The notes beneath the pieces are model-generated. The model was given only the letters and a program-made list of their open reading frames with translations, did not search any database and had not been told where the DNA came from. Shown here piece by piece: positions 47,463 to 59,933 of a DNA stretch of 64,000 bases (position 1 is its first letter; every line of letters begins with the position of its first letter). The stretch spans positions 558,001 to 622,000 of the forward strand of contig CAWBOJ010000003.1 in assembly GCA_963790405.1 (NCBI GenBank), written 5' to 3'. Both the position numbers and the translations under genes were made by a program. The stretch comes from JBGSMX01 sp963790405 (GTDB taxonomy: Bacteria > Actinomycetota > Coriobacteriia > Anaerosomatales > JAGXFU01).

Positions 47463-48179
47463 ATGGAGTCAGCACACATCACAGACCTGCCGAGAAACCC
47501 CGGGCATGCCGGACGCGTGATCGCACATGCCCTAGGCAATGTGTTGCTTGGCGTGGCTCTCGGTATCGGCTGCTACTACCTTGCGACGGACTTCGTTGCC
47601 AGCTGGAGGCAGCGTGAAATGCGGGACCAGGCGACCGATCTGGGAGCCTTGTCGGTTGCGGTTCCAGCCGCTGCTCTGGACAAGTCGGCTGTCAATCAGA
47701 TGGACTTCGAGGGTTGGGAAGAACAGGACGTCGCTTATTGGAATGCCCTTCCTGAAGGCGGCATCTTCGGCAGGCTCGTCATCGAGCGTATGGAGCTCGA
47801 CAAGCTGGTTGTGAAGGGCCAGACCAGGGCGGTGCTGAAGAAGGGGCCGGGATGGATCGACTATTCGGATCTGCCTGGTCCGACAGGCAACGTGGGAATA
47901 TCGGGGCATAGGACGACCTACGGAGCGCCGTTTCGGCGCCTCGATTGGCTCCAAGCCGGTGATACCATCGATTTGTACTCACCGTTTCGGCGGTATCGTT
48001 ACGAAGTCGCACGCGTGTTCACGGTGCCGCCGAATCAGGTGGATGTCGTTGCCACTACCGTGGATCCTCAGCTGACGCTCACGGCGTGTCATCCGCCGTA
48101 CAGCGCCAGGCTACGTTTGATCGTTCAGGCGGATCTCGTGGAGGTTCGCAGAGTGGCCGACACGGTGTCGGTGCCATAA
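47463..48179 (+). CDS. Class E-like sortase
   Basis: Membrane-anchored transpeptidase of 238 residues that attaches LPXTG-type proteins to peptidoglycan. A membrane helix at about residues 18-43 (VIAHALGNVLLGVALGIGCYY) precedes the catalytic domain: GISGHRTTYGAPF (catalytic His near 150), TLTACHPPYSARLRL (catalytic Cys near 209 and Arg near 217). The GHRTTYGAPF and TLTAC forms are typical of actinobacterial class E sortases. ATG 47463 follows GGAGG at 47450-47454. Its likely substrates are the two LPFTGG proteins upstream, though class E enzymes usually prefer LAXTG. Followed 16 bases later by galE. Confidence 0.88.
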   Translation: MESAHITDLPRNPGHAGRVIAHALGNVLLGVALGIGCYYLATDFVASWRQREMRDQATDLGALSVAVPAAALDKSAVNQMDFEGWEEQDVAYWNALPEGGIFGRLVIERMELDKLVVKGQTRAVLKKGPGWIDYSDLPGPTGNVGISGHRTTYGAPFRRLDWLQAGDTIDLYSPFRRYRYEVARVFTVPPNQVDVVATTVDPQLTLTACHPPYSARLRLIVQADLVEVRRVADTVSVP

Positions 48180-48195
48180 CGAAGGGACAGATCTG

Positions 48196-49134
48196 ATGCG
48201 TGTTCTCGTGACCGGCGGGGCGGGGTTCATCGGCGGGAATCTCGTCCATGCACTGCTCGAACAGCATGAGGTTGGAGTGATCGACGATCTGTCGACCGGC
48301 TCGATGGAAAACGTGCATCCGGCCGCGTGGTTCCGCAAACTCGACATCACCGACGATTCGTTCGCCGAGGCCGTGGGAGAGTTCCGTCCCGAAGCAGTCG
48401 TGCACCTCGCGGCCCAGGCCAGCGTCGCAGTGTCCGTCAAGGATCCCGAACTGGACTGGCGCATCAACGTCGATGGAACTCGAGCCGTGGCCGCCGCTGC
48501 GCGAGCGGTGGGCGCGCGGCGGTTCATTCTGGCCTCCTCGGCAGCGGTATATGGCGAACCTGCAGGATTGCCACTCAGCGAGACCGATCAGAAACACCCG
48601 ATCAACCCGTATGGCCAATCGAAACTAGGTGCGGAGGAGGTCGTAGCGGCGGAGCTCATCGGGTCGTCGGTCGACTTCGCGAATTTCCGGTTCGCCAACG
48701 TGTTCGGTCCTCGTCAGAATGCCGAGGGGGAGGGCGGCGTGGTTGCTGTGTTCTGTGACGCGCTGTCACACGGCACGACCCCGACAATCTACGGCGATGG
48801 CAAGCAGACCCGCGATTTCATCTTCGTCGCAGACATAGTGAACGCCATCCTGATGGCCCTTGTGGCTGATGTCGCTCTGCACGACGGACGCGGCACCGGA
48901 CCCGCCTACAACATCTCAACGGGGACGAGGACCAGTGTCGATGATGTGGCGCGGCTCCTGCGGCCCCTGGCGGGCTTCTACGGGGAGTTCACGTATGCAC
49001 CCGAGCGTGACGGAGACATCAAGCACAGCGTGCTCGACTCGGGCAAAGCCCGGGACGTGTTCGCGTGGGACGCCCGGGTGCCATTGGAAGTGGCTCTCGC
49101 CCAAACGTATCGCTGGTTCGCATCGAGCCGATGA
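48196..49134 (+). CDS. galE: NAD-dependent epimerase, UDP-glucose 4-epimerase type
   Basis: Extended short-chain dehydrogenase, 312 residues. TGGAGFIGGNLV near residues 7-18 binds NAD, SSAAVYGEP near 116-124 and NPYGQSKLGAEE near 138-149 give the catalytic Ser and YxxxK. UDP-glucose/UDP-galactose epimerase is the best guess, feeding surface glycan synthesis, which would fit the surface-protein neighbourhood; other UDP-sugars are possible. ATG 48196 follows GAAGGGACAG. Its stop overlaps the next gene's ATG. Confidence 0.82.
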   Translation: MRVLVTGGAGFIGGNLVHALLEQHEVGVIDDLSTGSMENVHPAAWFRKLDITDDSFAEAVGEFRPEAVVHLAAQASVAVSVKDPELDWRINVDGTRAVAAAARAVGARRFILASSAAVYGEPAGLPLSETDQKHPINPYGQSKLGAEEVVAAELIGSSVDFANFRFANVFGPRQNAEGEGGVVAVFCDALSHGTTPTIYGDGKQTRDFIFVADIVNAILMALVADVALHDGRGTGPAYNISTGTRTSVDDVARLLRPLAGFYGEFTYAPERDGDIKHSVLDSGKARDVFAWDARVPLEVALAQTYRWFASSR

Positions 49135-49691
49135 GTGCCGATTCTGTCGCACGTGATCCGGAGCGGATCGCCGACGCCTACCGTCTCAAGGCGCTCGCCG
49201 AGATCTCGGATGCCGATCGCGAGCTTCCCGGGGCGGACGCGATGCCATGCTCGGGTGATCCGCTTGCCCGCGTGATGCTCGTGAAGGGCGAGCCCGGGCC
49301 GGCCGAAATCAGTGGCGGAGTCGCTTTGTCCGGCGCGGACGGTGAGGCTGCGGTGAAGGCTTTGTCGGCACTCGGGTTCGATCCCGACTCGGTATTCGCG
49401 GTCGTGTCACGCCCGGTCGAGGGAGGCGAACCCGATGCGCGCATTCGACGCCTCGCGATGCTGGTCGAAGCGGTCGATCCATCCGCGGTAGTGGGACTCG
49501 ATGCGACTGCTGCTGCCGATATCGCTGCGGCACTGGAGATTCCAGAGATCGCGTTTGGTGCCGCGAGTCGGACCGCCGGCCGAACCATCGTGTGCGTGGA
49601 TGGTCTCGAGGCTTCGCTGTCTGATGAACGTCGCAAACGGCGGGTCTGGCACCAGCTGCGCGCGCTTGCTCCTGCCGAACCCGTGTGGTGA
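49131..49691 (+). CDS. Uracil-DNA-glycosylase-fold protein, degenerate
   Basis: A 186-residue protein. The segment SGDPLARVMLVKGEPGPAE (about residues 42-60) resembles the uracil-DNA glycosylase family motif around GEAPG, and the spacing of FAVVSRPV fits the same fold, but the iron-sulfur cysteines of family 4 enzymes are absent and the water-activating motif is altered. It may be an inactive or repurposed member. ATG 49131 overlaps the galE stop (ATGA). Function unknown. Confidence 0.5.
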   Translation: MSADSVARDPERIADAYRLKALAEISDADRELPGADAMPCSGDPLARVMLVKGEPGPAEISGGVALSGADGEAAVKALSALGFDPDSVFAVVSRPVEGGEPDARIRRLAMLVEAVDPSAVVGLDATAAADIAAALEIPEIAFGAASRTAGRTIVCVDGLEASLSDERRKRRVWHQLRALAPAEPVW

Positions 49692-49698
49692 GGTCGGG

Positions 49699-49887
49699 CT
49701 AGTCTTCCTCAATCTCCACGATTGCCCCCATGGGGCACTCTTCCATGCACGTAGCGCATGCGGTGCAGGCTTCCTCGTTGACCGCCTCGGCAACGTCTGC
49801 AACGAGTTCGAGTACACCTTCAGGACAAGCATCGACGCAGATGCCACAGGCCGAGCACTCGTCTTTGTTGATGATGGGTCGGGGCAT
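49699..49887 (-). CDS. Ferredoxin with two 4Fe-4S clusters
   Basis: A 62-residue bacterial ferredoxin with CSACGICVDACP near residues 11-22 and CTACATCMEECP near 41-52, giving eight cysteines for two 4Fe-4S clusters, and an acidic C terminus. Electron carrier for anaerobic metabolism; partner enzyme not evident here. ATG 49887, with GGAGG on its strand just upstream. Confidence 0.92.
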   Translation of the reverse strand: MPRPIINKDECSACGICVDACPEGVLELVADVAEAVNEEACTACATCMEECPMGAIVEIEED

Positions 49888-50035
49888 CGGTCCTCCAAAG
49901 GAATCGTTTCAGTGCGTCATCGCCCGCCACTGTACCCACGCTCAGCAGGGATGTAAAGGGGTTGTGGGGATTTGGCCAAGCGTTAATGGGGTTCGCCCGC
50001 GAGGCTGGCGGGTATACAGACAACGTTGCTATAAA

Positions 50036-50066
50036 ACTTGACAATGCACGACTAAGATTCTAACGT
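50036..50066 (+). promoter_or_regulatory. dnaK promoter with overlapping HspR-type operator
   Basis: TTGACA at 50038-50043, 17 bases, then TAACGT at 50061-50066 form a sigma-70-type promoter. CTTGACAATGCACGACTAAG at 50037-50056 overlaps the -35 and is a degenerate inverted repeat of the HAIR type (CTTGAGT-N7-ACTCAAG) bound by HspR, whose gene closes the operon. Confidence 0.55.
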
Positions 50067-50147
50067 TGTCGAGCAGCGCCTCTTTGGGTTGCCCGATTCG
50101 GTGTGTATAGCGCACGCGACTGCGTGCTTGAAAGGAGTGGACTAGAT

Positions 50148-52049
<1,902 letters not shown>

Positions 52050-52051
52050 CA

Positions 52052-52606
52052 ATGACCGATCGGGACTACAACGAAGCCGATCCTGAGCTCACGACTGATC
52101 TAGGTGCGGAGTTCGAGTACCGCGGCGATCAGCTTGATGCGGCGCTCGAGGAAGCGAAGGCCGAAGCGGCCCTCAACCTCGAGACCGCCAAGCGGATCCA
52201 GGCGGAGTTCGAGAACTACCGGAAGCGGATGGTGCGCGAACAGACCGATGCGGTGAAACGGGCAGGCGAGCGTATCGTGCTCGAGCTGATCCCGGTTGTC
52301 GACAACCTTGAGCGAGCGATCGATCATGCCACGGCAGAGGCCATCGGCAAGGAGCTGCTCACGGGTGTCGAGATGGTACTCGGCCAGATGCTCGATATCC
52401 TCGCCAAGGAGGGCACCGAGCAAGTCGATCCCATCGGTCAGCCGTTCGACGTGAACAAGCATCAAGCCGTGGGACAAAAAGAAGAGCCCGAGGCATTCGA
52501 CGGTACGGTCGTCGAGGTCTATCAGAAGGGCTACGAGATGCATGGCCGCGTCATCCGGCCAGCCATGGTCATTGTGGCAACCGGAGGTCCGGCTGCCGAG
52601 GAGTAG
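52052..52606 (+). CDS. grpE: Nucleotide exchange factor GrpE
   Basis: Exchanges ADP on DnaK. The 184-residue protein has the long helical dimerisation region (EAALNLETAKRIQAEFENYR near residues 32-51) and the C-terminal beta domain with EVYQKGYEMHGRVIRPAMV near 155-173. ATG 52052 is two bases after the dnaK stop; dnaJ begins 3 bases after its own stop. Confidence 0.96.
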   Translation: MTDRDYNEADPELTTDLGAEFEYRGDQLDAALEEAKAEAALNLETAKRIQAEFENYRKRMVREQTDAVKRAGERIVLELIPVVDNLERAIDHATAEAIGKELLTGVEMVLGQMLDILAKEGTEQVDPIGQPFDVNKHQAVGQKEEPEAFDGTVVEVYQKGYEMHGRVIRPAMVIVATGGPAAEE

Positions 52607-52609
52607 CAC

Positions 52610-53740
52610 ATGGCTACCGGCAAGGATTACTACGAGATTCTCGGCGTGAAGAAGGACGCAAGCGCCGAAGACATAAAGAAGGCCTTTCGCCGTCTGGCGC
52701 GCAAGCACCACCCGGATACGGGTGGCTCGGAAGAGAAGTTCAAGGAGATCAACGGAGCCTATGAGGTCCTCTCCGATTCCGAGAAACGAGCCCAGTACGA
52801 CCAATACGGCCAGTACTTCGGCGGCAACGCGCCTCCAGGCGCGGGCGCAGGTGCGCCGGGCGCCGGCTGGCCCGGCGGCGCAGGCGGTGGCGGCTACACG
52901 TACACCAACGTCGGCGATCTGGGCGACCTTGGCGATCTGTTCGGTAGCGTGTTCGGCGGTGGATCCGGTGGCGGTACTCGGCGTCGTTCCTCGGCCAAAC
53001 GAGGGCGCGATCTCAGCTACGACTTGACGCTCAGTTTCGGCGAGGCCATGGATGGCGTGTCGACGAAGGTCGATGTCCAGCGGGCAGAGAACTGCTCGGT
53101 GTGCAAGGGCACGGGCGCGAAGCCCGGTACCTCGCGCACGACCTGTCCGGCCTGTGGCGGAAGCGGTCACGTGAGCCAGGGTGGCGGCATGTTCGCCTTC
53201 TCGCGTCCGTGTCCGCGATGCGGCGGTGAGGGTACGGTGGTTGAGAGTCCCTGCACCACGTGCAAGGGCAAGGGCAGGGTCGTGAAGATCAAGCCGGTGA
53301 CAGTCAATGTCCCGCCCGGAGTCACCGACGGCGGCAAGCTGCGCTTCACAGGCAAAGGCGAGCCCGGTGAGTCGGGTGGCCCGCGCGGAGACCTCTACGT
53401 CGTGACGCATATCAAGAAACACCCGTACTTCGCGCGCGATGGAGCCAACGTGCTGATGGACCTGCCCGTGACGGTAGGCGAGGCGGCGCTGGGCACCGAG
53501 ATCACGATCCCCACGCCCGATGGCAAGAAGGCGAAGCTGAAGATCAAGCCGGGGACGCAGGACGGCAGCGTGCACAAGCTTTCGGGCAAAGGTGCTCCAC
53601 GTCTGAAAGGCAAGGGGCGTGGAGACATGAAGGTCAAGGTGAAGGTCGTGGTGCCGACCAAGCTCAGTTCCGAGGAAAAGGAGCTGCTCCGCAGGTTTGA
53701 CTCCACTCACGACGAGAAGCTTCGAGCTCACATTGCGTAG
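52610..53740 (+). CDS. dnaJ: Co-chaperone DnaJ (Hsp40)
   Basis: Type I DnaJ of 376 residues. J domain with HPD in KHHPDTGGS near residues 33-41, a glycine-rich linker (70-110), four zinc-binding CxxCxGxG-like motifs (CSVCKGTG, CPACGGSG, CPRCGGEG, CTTCKGKG; residues 162-226) and C-terminal substrate-binding domains. Stimulates DnaK ATPase. Third gene of the heat-shock operon. Confidence 0.97.
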   Translation: MATGKDYYEILGVKKDASAEDIKKAFRRLARKHHPDTGGSEEKFKEINGAYEVLSDSEKRAQYDQYGQYFGGNAPPGAGAGAPGAGWPGGAGGGGYTYTNVGDLGDLGDLFGSVFGGGSGGGTRRRSSAKRGRDLSYDLTLSFGEAMDGVSTKVDVQRAENCSVCKGTGAKPGTSRTTCPACGGSGHVSQGGGMFAFSRPCPRCGGEGTVVESPCTTCKGKGRVVKIKPVTVNVPPGVTDGGKLRFTGKGEPGESGGPRGDLYVVTHIKKHPYFARDGANVLMDLPVTVGEAALGTEITIPTPDGKKAKLKIKPGTQDGSVHKLSGKGAPRLKGKGRGDMKVKVKVVVPTKLSSEEKELLRRFDSTHDEKLRAHIA

Positions 53741-53770
53741 AGTCCGCGCAAGCGGCTCAAGGAGGGCGTC

Positions 53771-54190
53771 ATGATTCGCCAACGAAGAAGCGACGACGAA
53801 CGGCCACTGTACATGATCAGTGTGGCTGCCGAGCTGTCCGGGATGCACCCGCAGACGCTGCGTATCTACGAGCGGCGTGAGTTGGTCAAGCCCCAGCGTT
53901 CGTCGGGCAACACGCGACTGTACTCGGATGCCGATATCGAGCGACTACAGCTGATTCAGCAGCTCACGCAAGAAGAGGGCGTCAATCTCTCGGGCGTCGA
54001 GCGGATTCTGGAATTGCAGACCGAGCTGGAGCACGTACAGCAAGAGGTCGAGCGACTTCAGGCATATGCCGAGGAGATGCATGCTCGACTCCTGACCGAG
54101 GTCGACAACGTGAGACGCGAGTACAAGGCCGAGATCGTGATGGTGCGTGGCGGCGGACTCGCTCGACGCAACCCCGGAGGTCAGCGATGA
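53771..54190 (+). CDS. hspR: Heat-shock repressor HspR (MerR family)
   Basis: A 139-residue MerR-type regulator: helix-turn-helix MISVAAELSGMHPQTLRIYE near residues 15-34, the wing RSSGNTRLYSDADIERL near 43-59, and a coiled coil at 85-115. In actinobacteria HspR represses the dnaK operon and clpB with DnaK as co-repressor. Its place directly after dnaJ and before clpB matches that pattern. A candidate operator overlaps the dnaK promoter. Confidence 0.93.
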   Translation: MIRQRRSDDERPLYMISVAAELSGMHPQTLRIYERRELVKPQRSSGNTRLYSDADIERLQLIQQLTQEEGVNLSGVERILELQTELEHVQQEVERLQAYAEEMHARLLTEVDNVRREYKAEIVMVRGGGLARRNPGGQR

Positions 54191-54618
54191 GCCGCACGTC
54201 GGTCAAGGTGCTCGCACTGGTCGCGATCGTTGTGGCGATGGCCATCGTTGCGTTCGCGCTTCTGGGCGGCGGCTCAGACGGCAACACCGGCGGTCCCGCC
54301 GAGTTGCCTGCTGCCGAGGACGGTACGGGAGGCGTGCCCTCCGACGCGCCGAGCGAGGAGGAGACGGCGAGCGCCGATCCTGCTGCCGTAGACGCGTCGC
54401 TCACGGCGCAAGATCCGGTTCCCGATGGCGTCGTAAGCGCGCTGTTCGCCCTCATCGAGGCCGAGGGTGGCTCACCGCTCATGGAAGAAACGTACACGGT
54501 GGAGTTCGTCGAGACGACCGACAAGGTCCGGATCAAAGGCGAGTTCGAGGACGGCCCTGCCGAGTATCGATTCGAGCACGAAGACGCAGGCTGGAAAGTG
54601 GTGCAGGACGATGAGTGA
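54187..54618 (+). CDS. Membrane-anchored protein of unknown function
   Basis: A 143-residue protein with a hydrophobic anchor at residues 8-28 (VLALVAIVVAMAIVAFALLGG), a disordered acidic linker (30-75) and a small folded C-terminal domain (80-143) with alternating charged and aromatic residues (YRFEHEDAGWKVV). ATG 54187 overlaps the hspR stop by four bases, so it is translationally coupled. Not recognised; the overlap suggests an envelope stress role but nothing in the sequence proves it. Confidence 0.65.
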   Translation: MSRTSVKVLALVAIVVAMAIVAFALLGGGSDGNTGGPAELPAAEDGTGGVPSDAPSEEETASADPAAVDASLTAQDPVPDGVVSALFALIEAEGGSPLMEETYTVEFVETTDKVRIKGEFEDGPAEYRFEHEDAGWKVVQDDE

Positions 54619-54843
54619 GGAACAACGCGGTACAGACCCCCGCAGTGGGGCTGTCCGCTGGCTCGAACGGGTACGCAGTGGCGAGATTCACGGTGGCCCA
54701 GGTTGACAGGCCGTCGCCTGGGTGTGGTCACGCCTATTCAAGAACAGAACGGCCCCCGCTTGAACGGTGGGACGATGACGCCGGTCGGCGTCGCGAGATA
54801 GGAGCGGTCCTTTTCGGGGGCCGCGTACGAAAGGTTGGTCCCC
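54619..54843. promoter_or_regulatory. Region upstream of clpB
   Basis: A 225-base gap with no gene. TTCAAG at 54737-54742 and CTTGAA at 54759-54764 form an inverted repeat resembling HspR half-sites but with the halves in reverse order and longer spacing, so it is only a weak operator candidate. A ribosome-site-like GAAAGG lies 10-15 bases before ATG 54844. Confidence 0.3.
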
Positions 54844-57448
<2,605 letters not shown>

Positions 57449-57457
57449 GAGCGCGGG

Positions 57458-58732
57458 CTACTCGGCAGGCAGAATCTCGGGCTCGGCGTCCTCTGCGCAT
57501 GCACTGTTGCCGGGGCGTACGCACAACCGCATGTACGCGTACGGCACCATCGAGCCGACGAACATCCCTGCAAGCACGCCCGGCGACCACACCGTGAACC
57601 GTTCGAGAAGCACGCCTGCGATTATGGGTGCGGGGATGCGGGTGAAGCTCAGGATGGACGTCTGAACGCCGAGAAGCCCGCCCACTTCATCGCGATCCAC
57701 CGCCTTGGTGAGCGCGCTGGTGAGAATCGTGTTGGTCACGGCGAGGCCTAGCGATATCGCTGGCATCAGGGCGACAAGCAGCCACACGCTGGGCATGAAG
57801 CCCCATGCGGTGAGGGAGATCGCCGCGACGGCGAGGCACGTGAGGATCAGCCAGTCGTCACTGAACCGCTCGGTCAGCTTGCCGATGAGCCATACCTGCA
57901 TGAATACGCTCAGGACTCCGACCCAGGCTAACACCAGCCCGTTCTCCTGCACGCTCAGGCCCAGCGCCGCGATACCCCACAGCGCGAAGCCGGTCTCGAA
58001 GATGGCGAAGGCCAGGCTCGACCAGAAGCGGACGGTGAGCAGCGGGCCGACCCGCTTGTGCAGAAGCGAGCGCTTCAGCCCCGCGAAGTCGATGAACTTG
58101 CGTGGCTTGAGGGCGAGGCGAGCCTTGTCCTCGGCAGTGAGGGACTCGGGCAGCAGCGTGATCACGAGGATGATGTTCATGACCTCGAGTCCGGCGCCAA
58201 GCCATGCCGGGAGCGAGTAGTTGATGCCTGCGAGTATTCCGCCCGTTGCAGGACCCAGGATGAAGCCCAGCCCGAACGCGGCGCCGATCATGCCAAGCGC
58301 CTTGCCCCGGCTCTTCTCGTCGGTGACGTCGCTGATGTACGCCTGCGCGACGGTGATATTGCCGCCGGTGATGCCGTCGATGAAGCGGCTGATGAACAGG
58401 ATCGGGAGCACGCGGGCCGTGGCAAGTACGACGAAGGCCATTCCCGTGCCGATGATGCTCGCTATCAGCACGGGCTTTCGGCCGAAGCGGTCCGACAACT
58501 TGCCGAGAAGCGGCGCTCCGAAGAGCTGGGCGATCGGATACGTTGCTACGAGCAGGCCGATCTGGGTCTCGGATGCGCCGAGTTCGACGGCCAGATAGGG
58601 GAGCAACGGCAAAACGATGCTGAACGACAGCATCTCGACGAACACCACGCTGAAAATGGTCAGTAGTTTTCGTCGGTCCACGCAGGGTGCTCCCGTTCTC
58701 GCCGCTTCGGGGAAGATACCCTCAACTGCCAC
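57458..58732 (-). CDS. MFS transporter, TetA-like
   Basis: Major facilitator superfamily protein of about 424 residues with twelve predicted membrane segments and the family motif A, GKLSDRFGRKPVL, between segments 2 and 3. The LGFILGPATGGILAG stretch is typical of the drug:proton antiporter (TetA) branch. It may export drugs or metabolites. It converges with clpB, only 9 bases apart, without a visible terminator. The upstream GNAT gene ends 4 bases away. Confidence 0.85.
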   Translation of the reverse strand: MAVEGIFPEAARTGAPCVDRRKLLTIFSVVFVEMLSFSIVLPLLPYLAVELGASETQIGLLVATYPIAQLFGAPLLGKLSDRFGRKPVLIASIIGTGMAFVVLATARVLPILFISRFIDGITGGNITVAQAYISDVTDEKSRGKALGMIGAAFGLGFILGPATGGILAGINYSLPAWLGAGLEVMNIILVITLLPESLTAEDKARLALKPRKFIDFAGLKRSLLHKRVGPLLTVRFWSSLAFAIFETGFALWGIAALGLSVQENGLVLAWVGVLSVFMQVWLIGKLTERFSDDWLILTCLAVAAISLTAWGFMPSVWLLVALMPAISLGLAVTNTILTSALTKAVDRDEVGGLLGVQTSILSFTRIPAPIIAGVLLERFTVWSPGVLAGMFVGSMVPYAYMRLCVRPGNSACAEDAEPEILPAE

Positions 58733-58736
58733 AGGT

Positions 58737-59243
58737 TCACAACGAGGGCTCGACGACCTTCTCGAGGTGCACGAGAGTCAGCCCGTCGTGCACGGGCACT
58801 TCTCTCACTCGCACATAGCCGAGCGATTCGTAGAGGCCGAGCGCGGTCTGGCTCAGGTGGCCGGTGAACAGCTCGAAGCGCACTGCATCCGGGTAGCGTG
58901 CTTCCAGCGCCTCGGTGAGCATCCGGCCGATTCCCTGTCCGTGGCGGTCCGGTTCGACCGCGAGCCTGCCGATCTCGATCCCCGTCTCGGTCTCGTGACC
59001 TCGCACTGTGCCGATCACGCGACCGGACTGCTCGGCGACTAGGACCTCGCCGACGTACATTGCCTCGAGCACGCTGTCGGCGCTCTCGCTCATCGGCGGT
59101 AGCGTCCAGTCGTCGTAGATGCGGCATTGGATCTCGAACGCACGGCGGATGATGTCGGCGACCGTGTCCGCCTCGTCTGGCTCGGCGTCACGAACGGTGA
59201 TCTCACCTGGTTGCGAGAGGCGTGTCTCGTCTGCGCAAGACAT
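58737..59243 (-). CDS. GNAT family N-acetyltransferase
   Basis: A 168-residue acetyltransferase with a single GNAT fold: VRDAEPDEADTVADIIRRAF at the start and the acetyl-CoA loop LAVEPDRHGQGIGRMLTEALE near residues 94-114, then LYESLGYVRV. Substrate unknown. It lies between the flavin reductase and MFS genes on one probable transcript. Confidence 0.85.
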   Translation of the reverse strand: MSCADETRLSQPGEITVRDAEPDEADTVADIIRRAFEIQCRIYDDWTLPPMSESADSVLEAMYVGEVLVAEQSGRVIGTVRGHETETGIEIGRLAVEPDRHGQGIGRMLTEALEARYPDAVRFELFTGHLSQTALGLYESLGYVRVREVPVHDGLTLVHLEKVVEPSL

Positions 59244-59247
59244 GGCT

Positions 59248-59831
59248 TCAGTCGGACTCGGGTCGGATGGTGCGCCCGATCGAGAAGGCGTCGGCTACTT
59301 TGTCGCCCAGGCGCCGGTACTCGCGGCTGCCGGCGATGTAGACGAGCGGGTCCAGAAGCGCGACATCGACCTTGTCGCCCGTGGTGTCGAGGATCGATTC
59401 CTCGGCATGTGTCTCGAGGATCTCGCCCACGACCAGCGCGTACTCGCCGATATCCAGCTCGTGGGTCACGCGACACTCGAGGTTGTAGGGGCACTCGGCG
59501 ATTATGGGCGCCGAGACAATGGCCGAGGCGACAGGGGTCCAGCCGGTCTCGGCGAACTTGTCGTGATCGCGTCCGCTTGTGGTGCCGAAGTAGTCGACGA
59601 TCGGCGCCTGGTCGGCCGTGGGGATGTTGACCGTGAACTCGCCGGTCTCGCGGATCAGCTCGAGGGTGTTGCGGGTCTTGCGCAGCGCCATCGACACGCT
59701 TGGCGGCTTGCCCGACGCGATGCCGATCCACGCGACGGCCAGAGCATCGGCGAGCTTTCGATCGTCCCCGATAGCACCACGGGGCACGGCATGGGGTATA
59801 AGCGGTCAGAGGGGCCCAAACGCTTCTTCAT
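59248..59831 (-). CDS. Flavin reductase-like (FMN-binding split barrel) protein, one frameshift near 59745
   Basis: Flavoredoxin/flavin reductase family protein. The clean frame gives LAVAWIGIASGKPPSVSMAL and NTLELIRETGEFTVNIPT, the FMN-binding core. A GTG at 59787 gives a truncated reading, but ATG 59831, preceded on its strand by TAGGAGGC, begins MKKRLGP...YPMPCPVVL, the normal family start, and joins by a one-base shift near 59745. About 194 residues. It may transfer electrons from NAD(P)H or ferredoxin to flavins. Confidence 0.8.
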
Positions 59832-59933
59832 GGATGCCTCCTAAGACTTGGGAAGTCTGTTCAGCCGCAACGGTATCATGAACGGGAACGCAACCGGGCC
59901 GACGCGCGAAGTGGGGCGGGGTAACTGGATACC

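Noticed and set aside
53771..54190. MerR-type metal-responsive regulator
   Set aside because: Position after dnaJ, the HspR-like helix-turn-helix and the lack of metal-binding cysteines all favour HspR.
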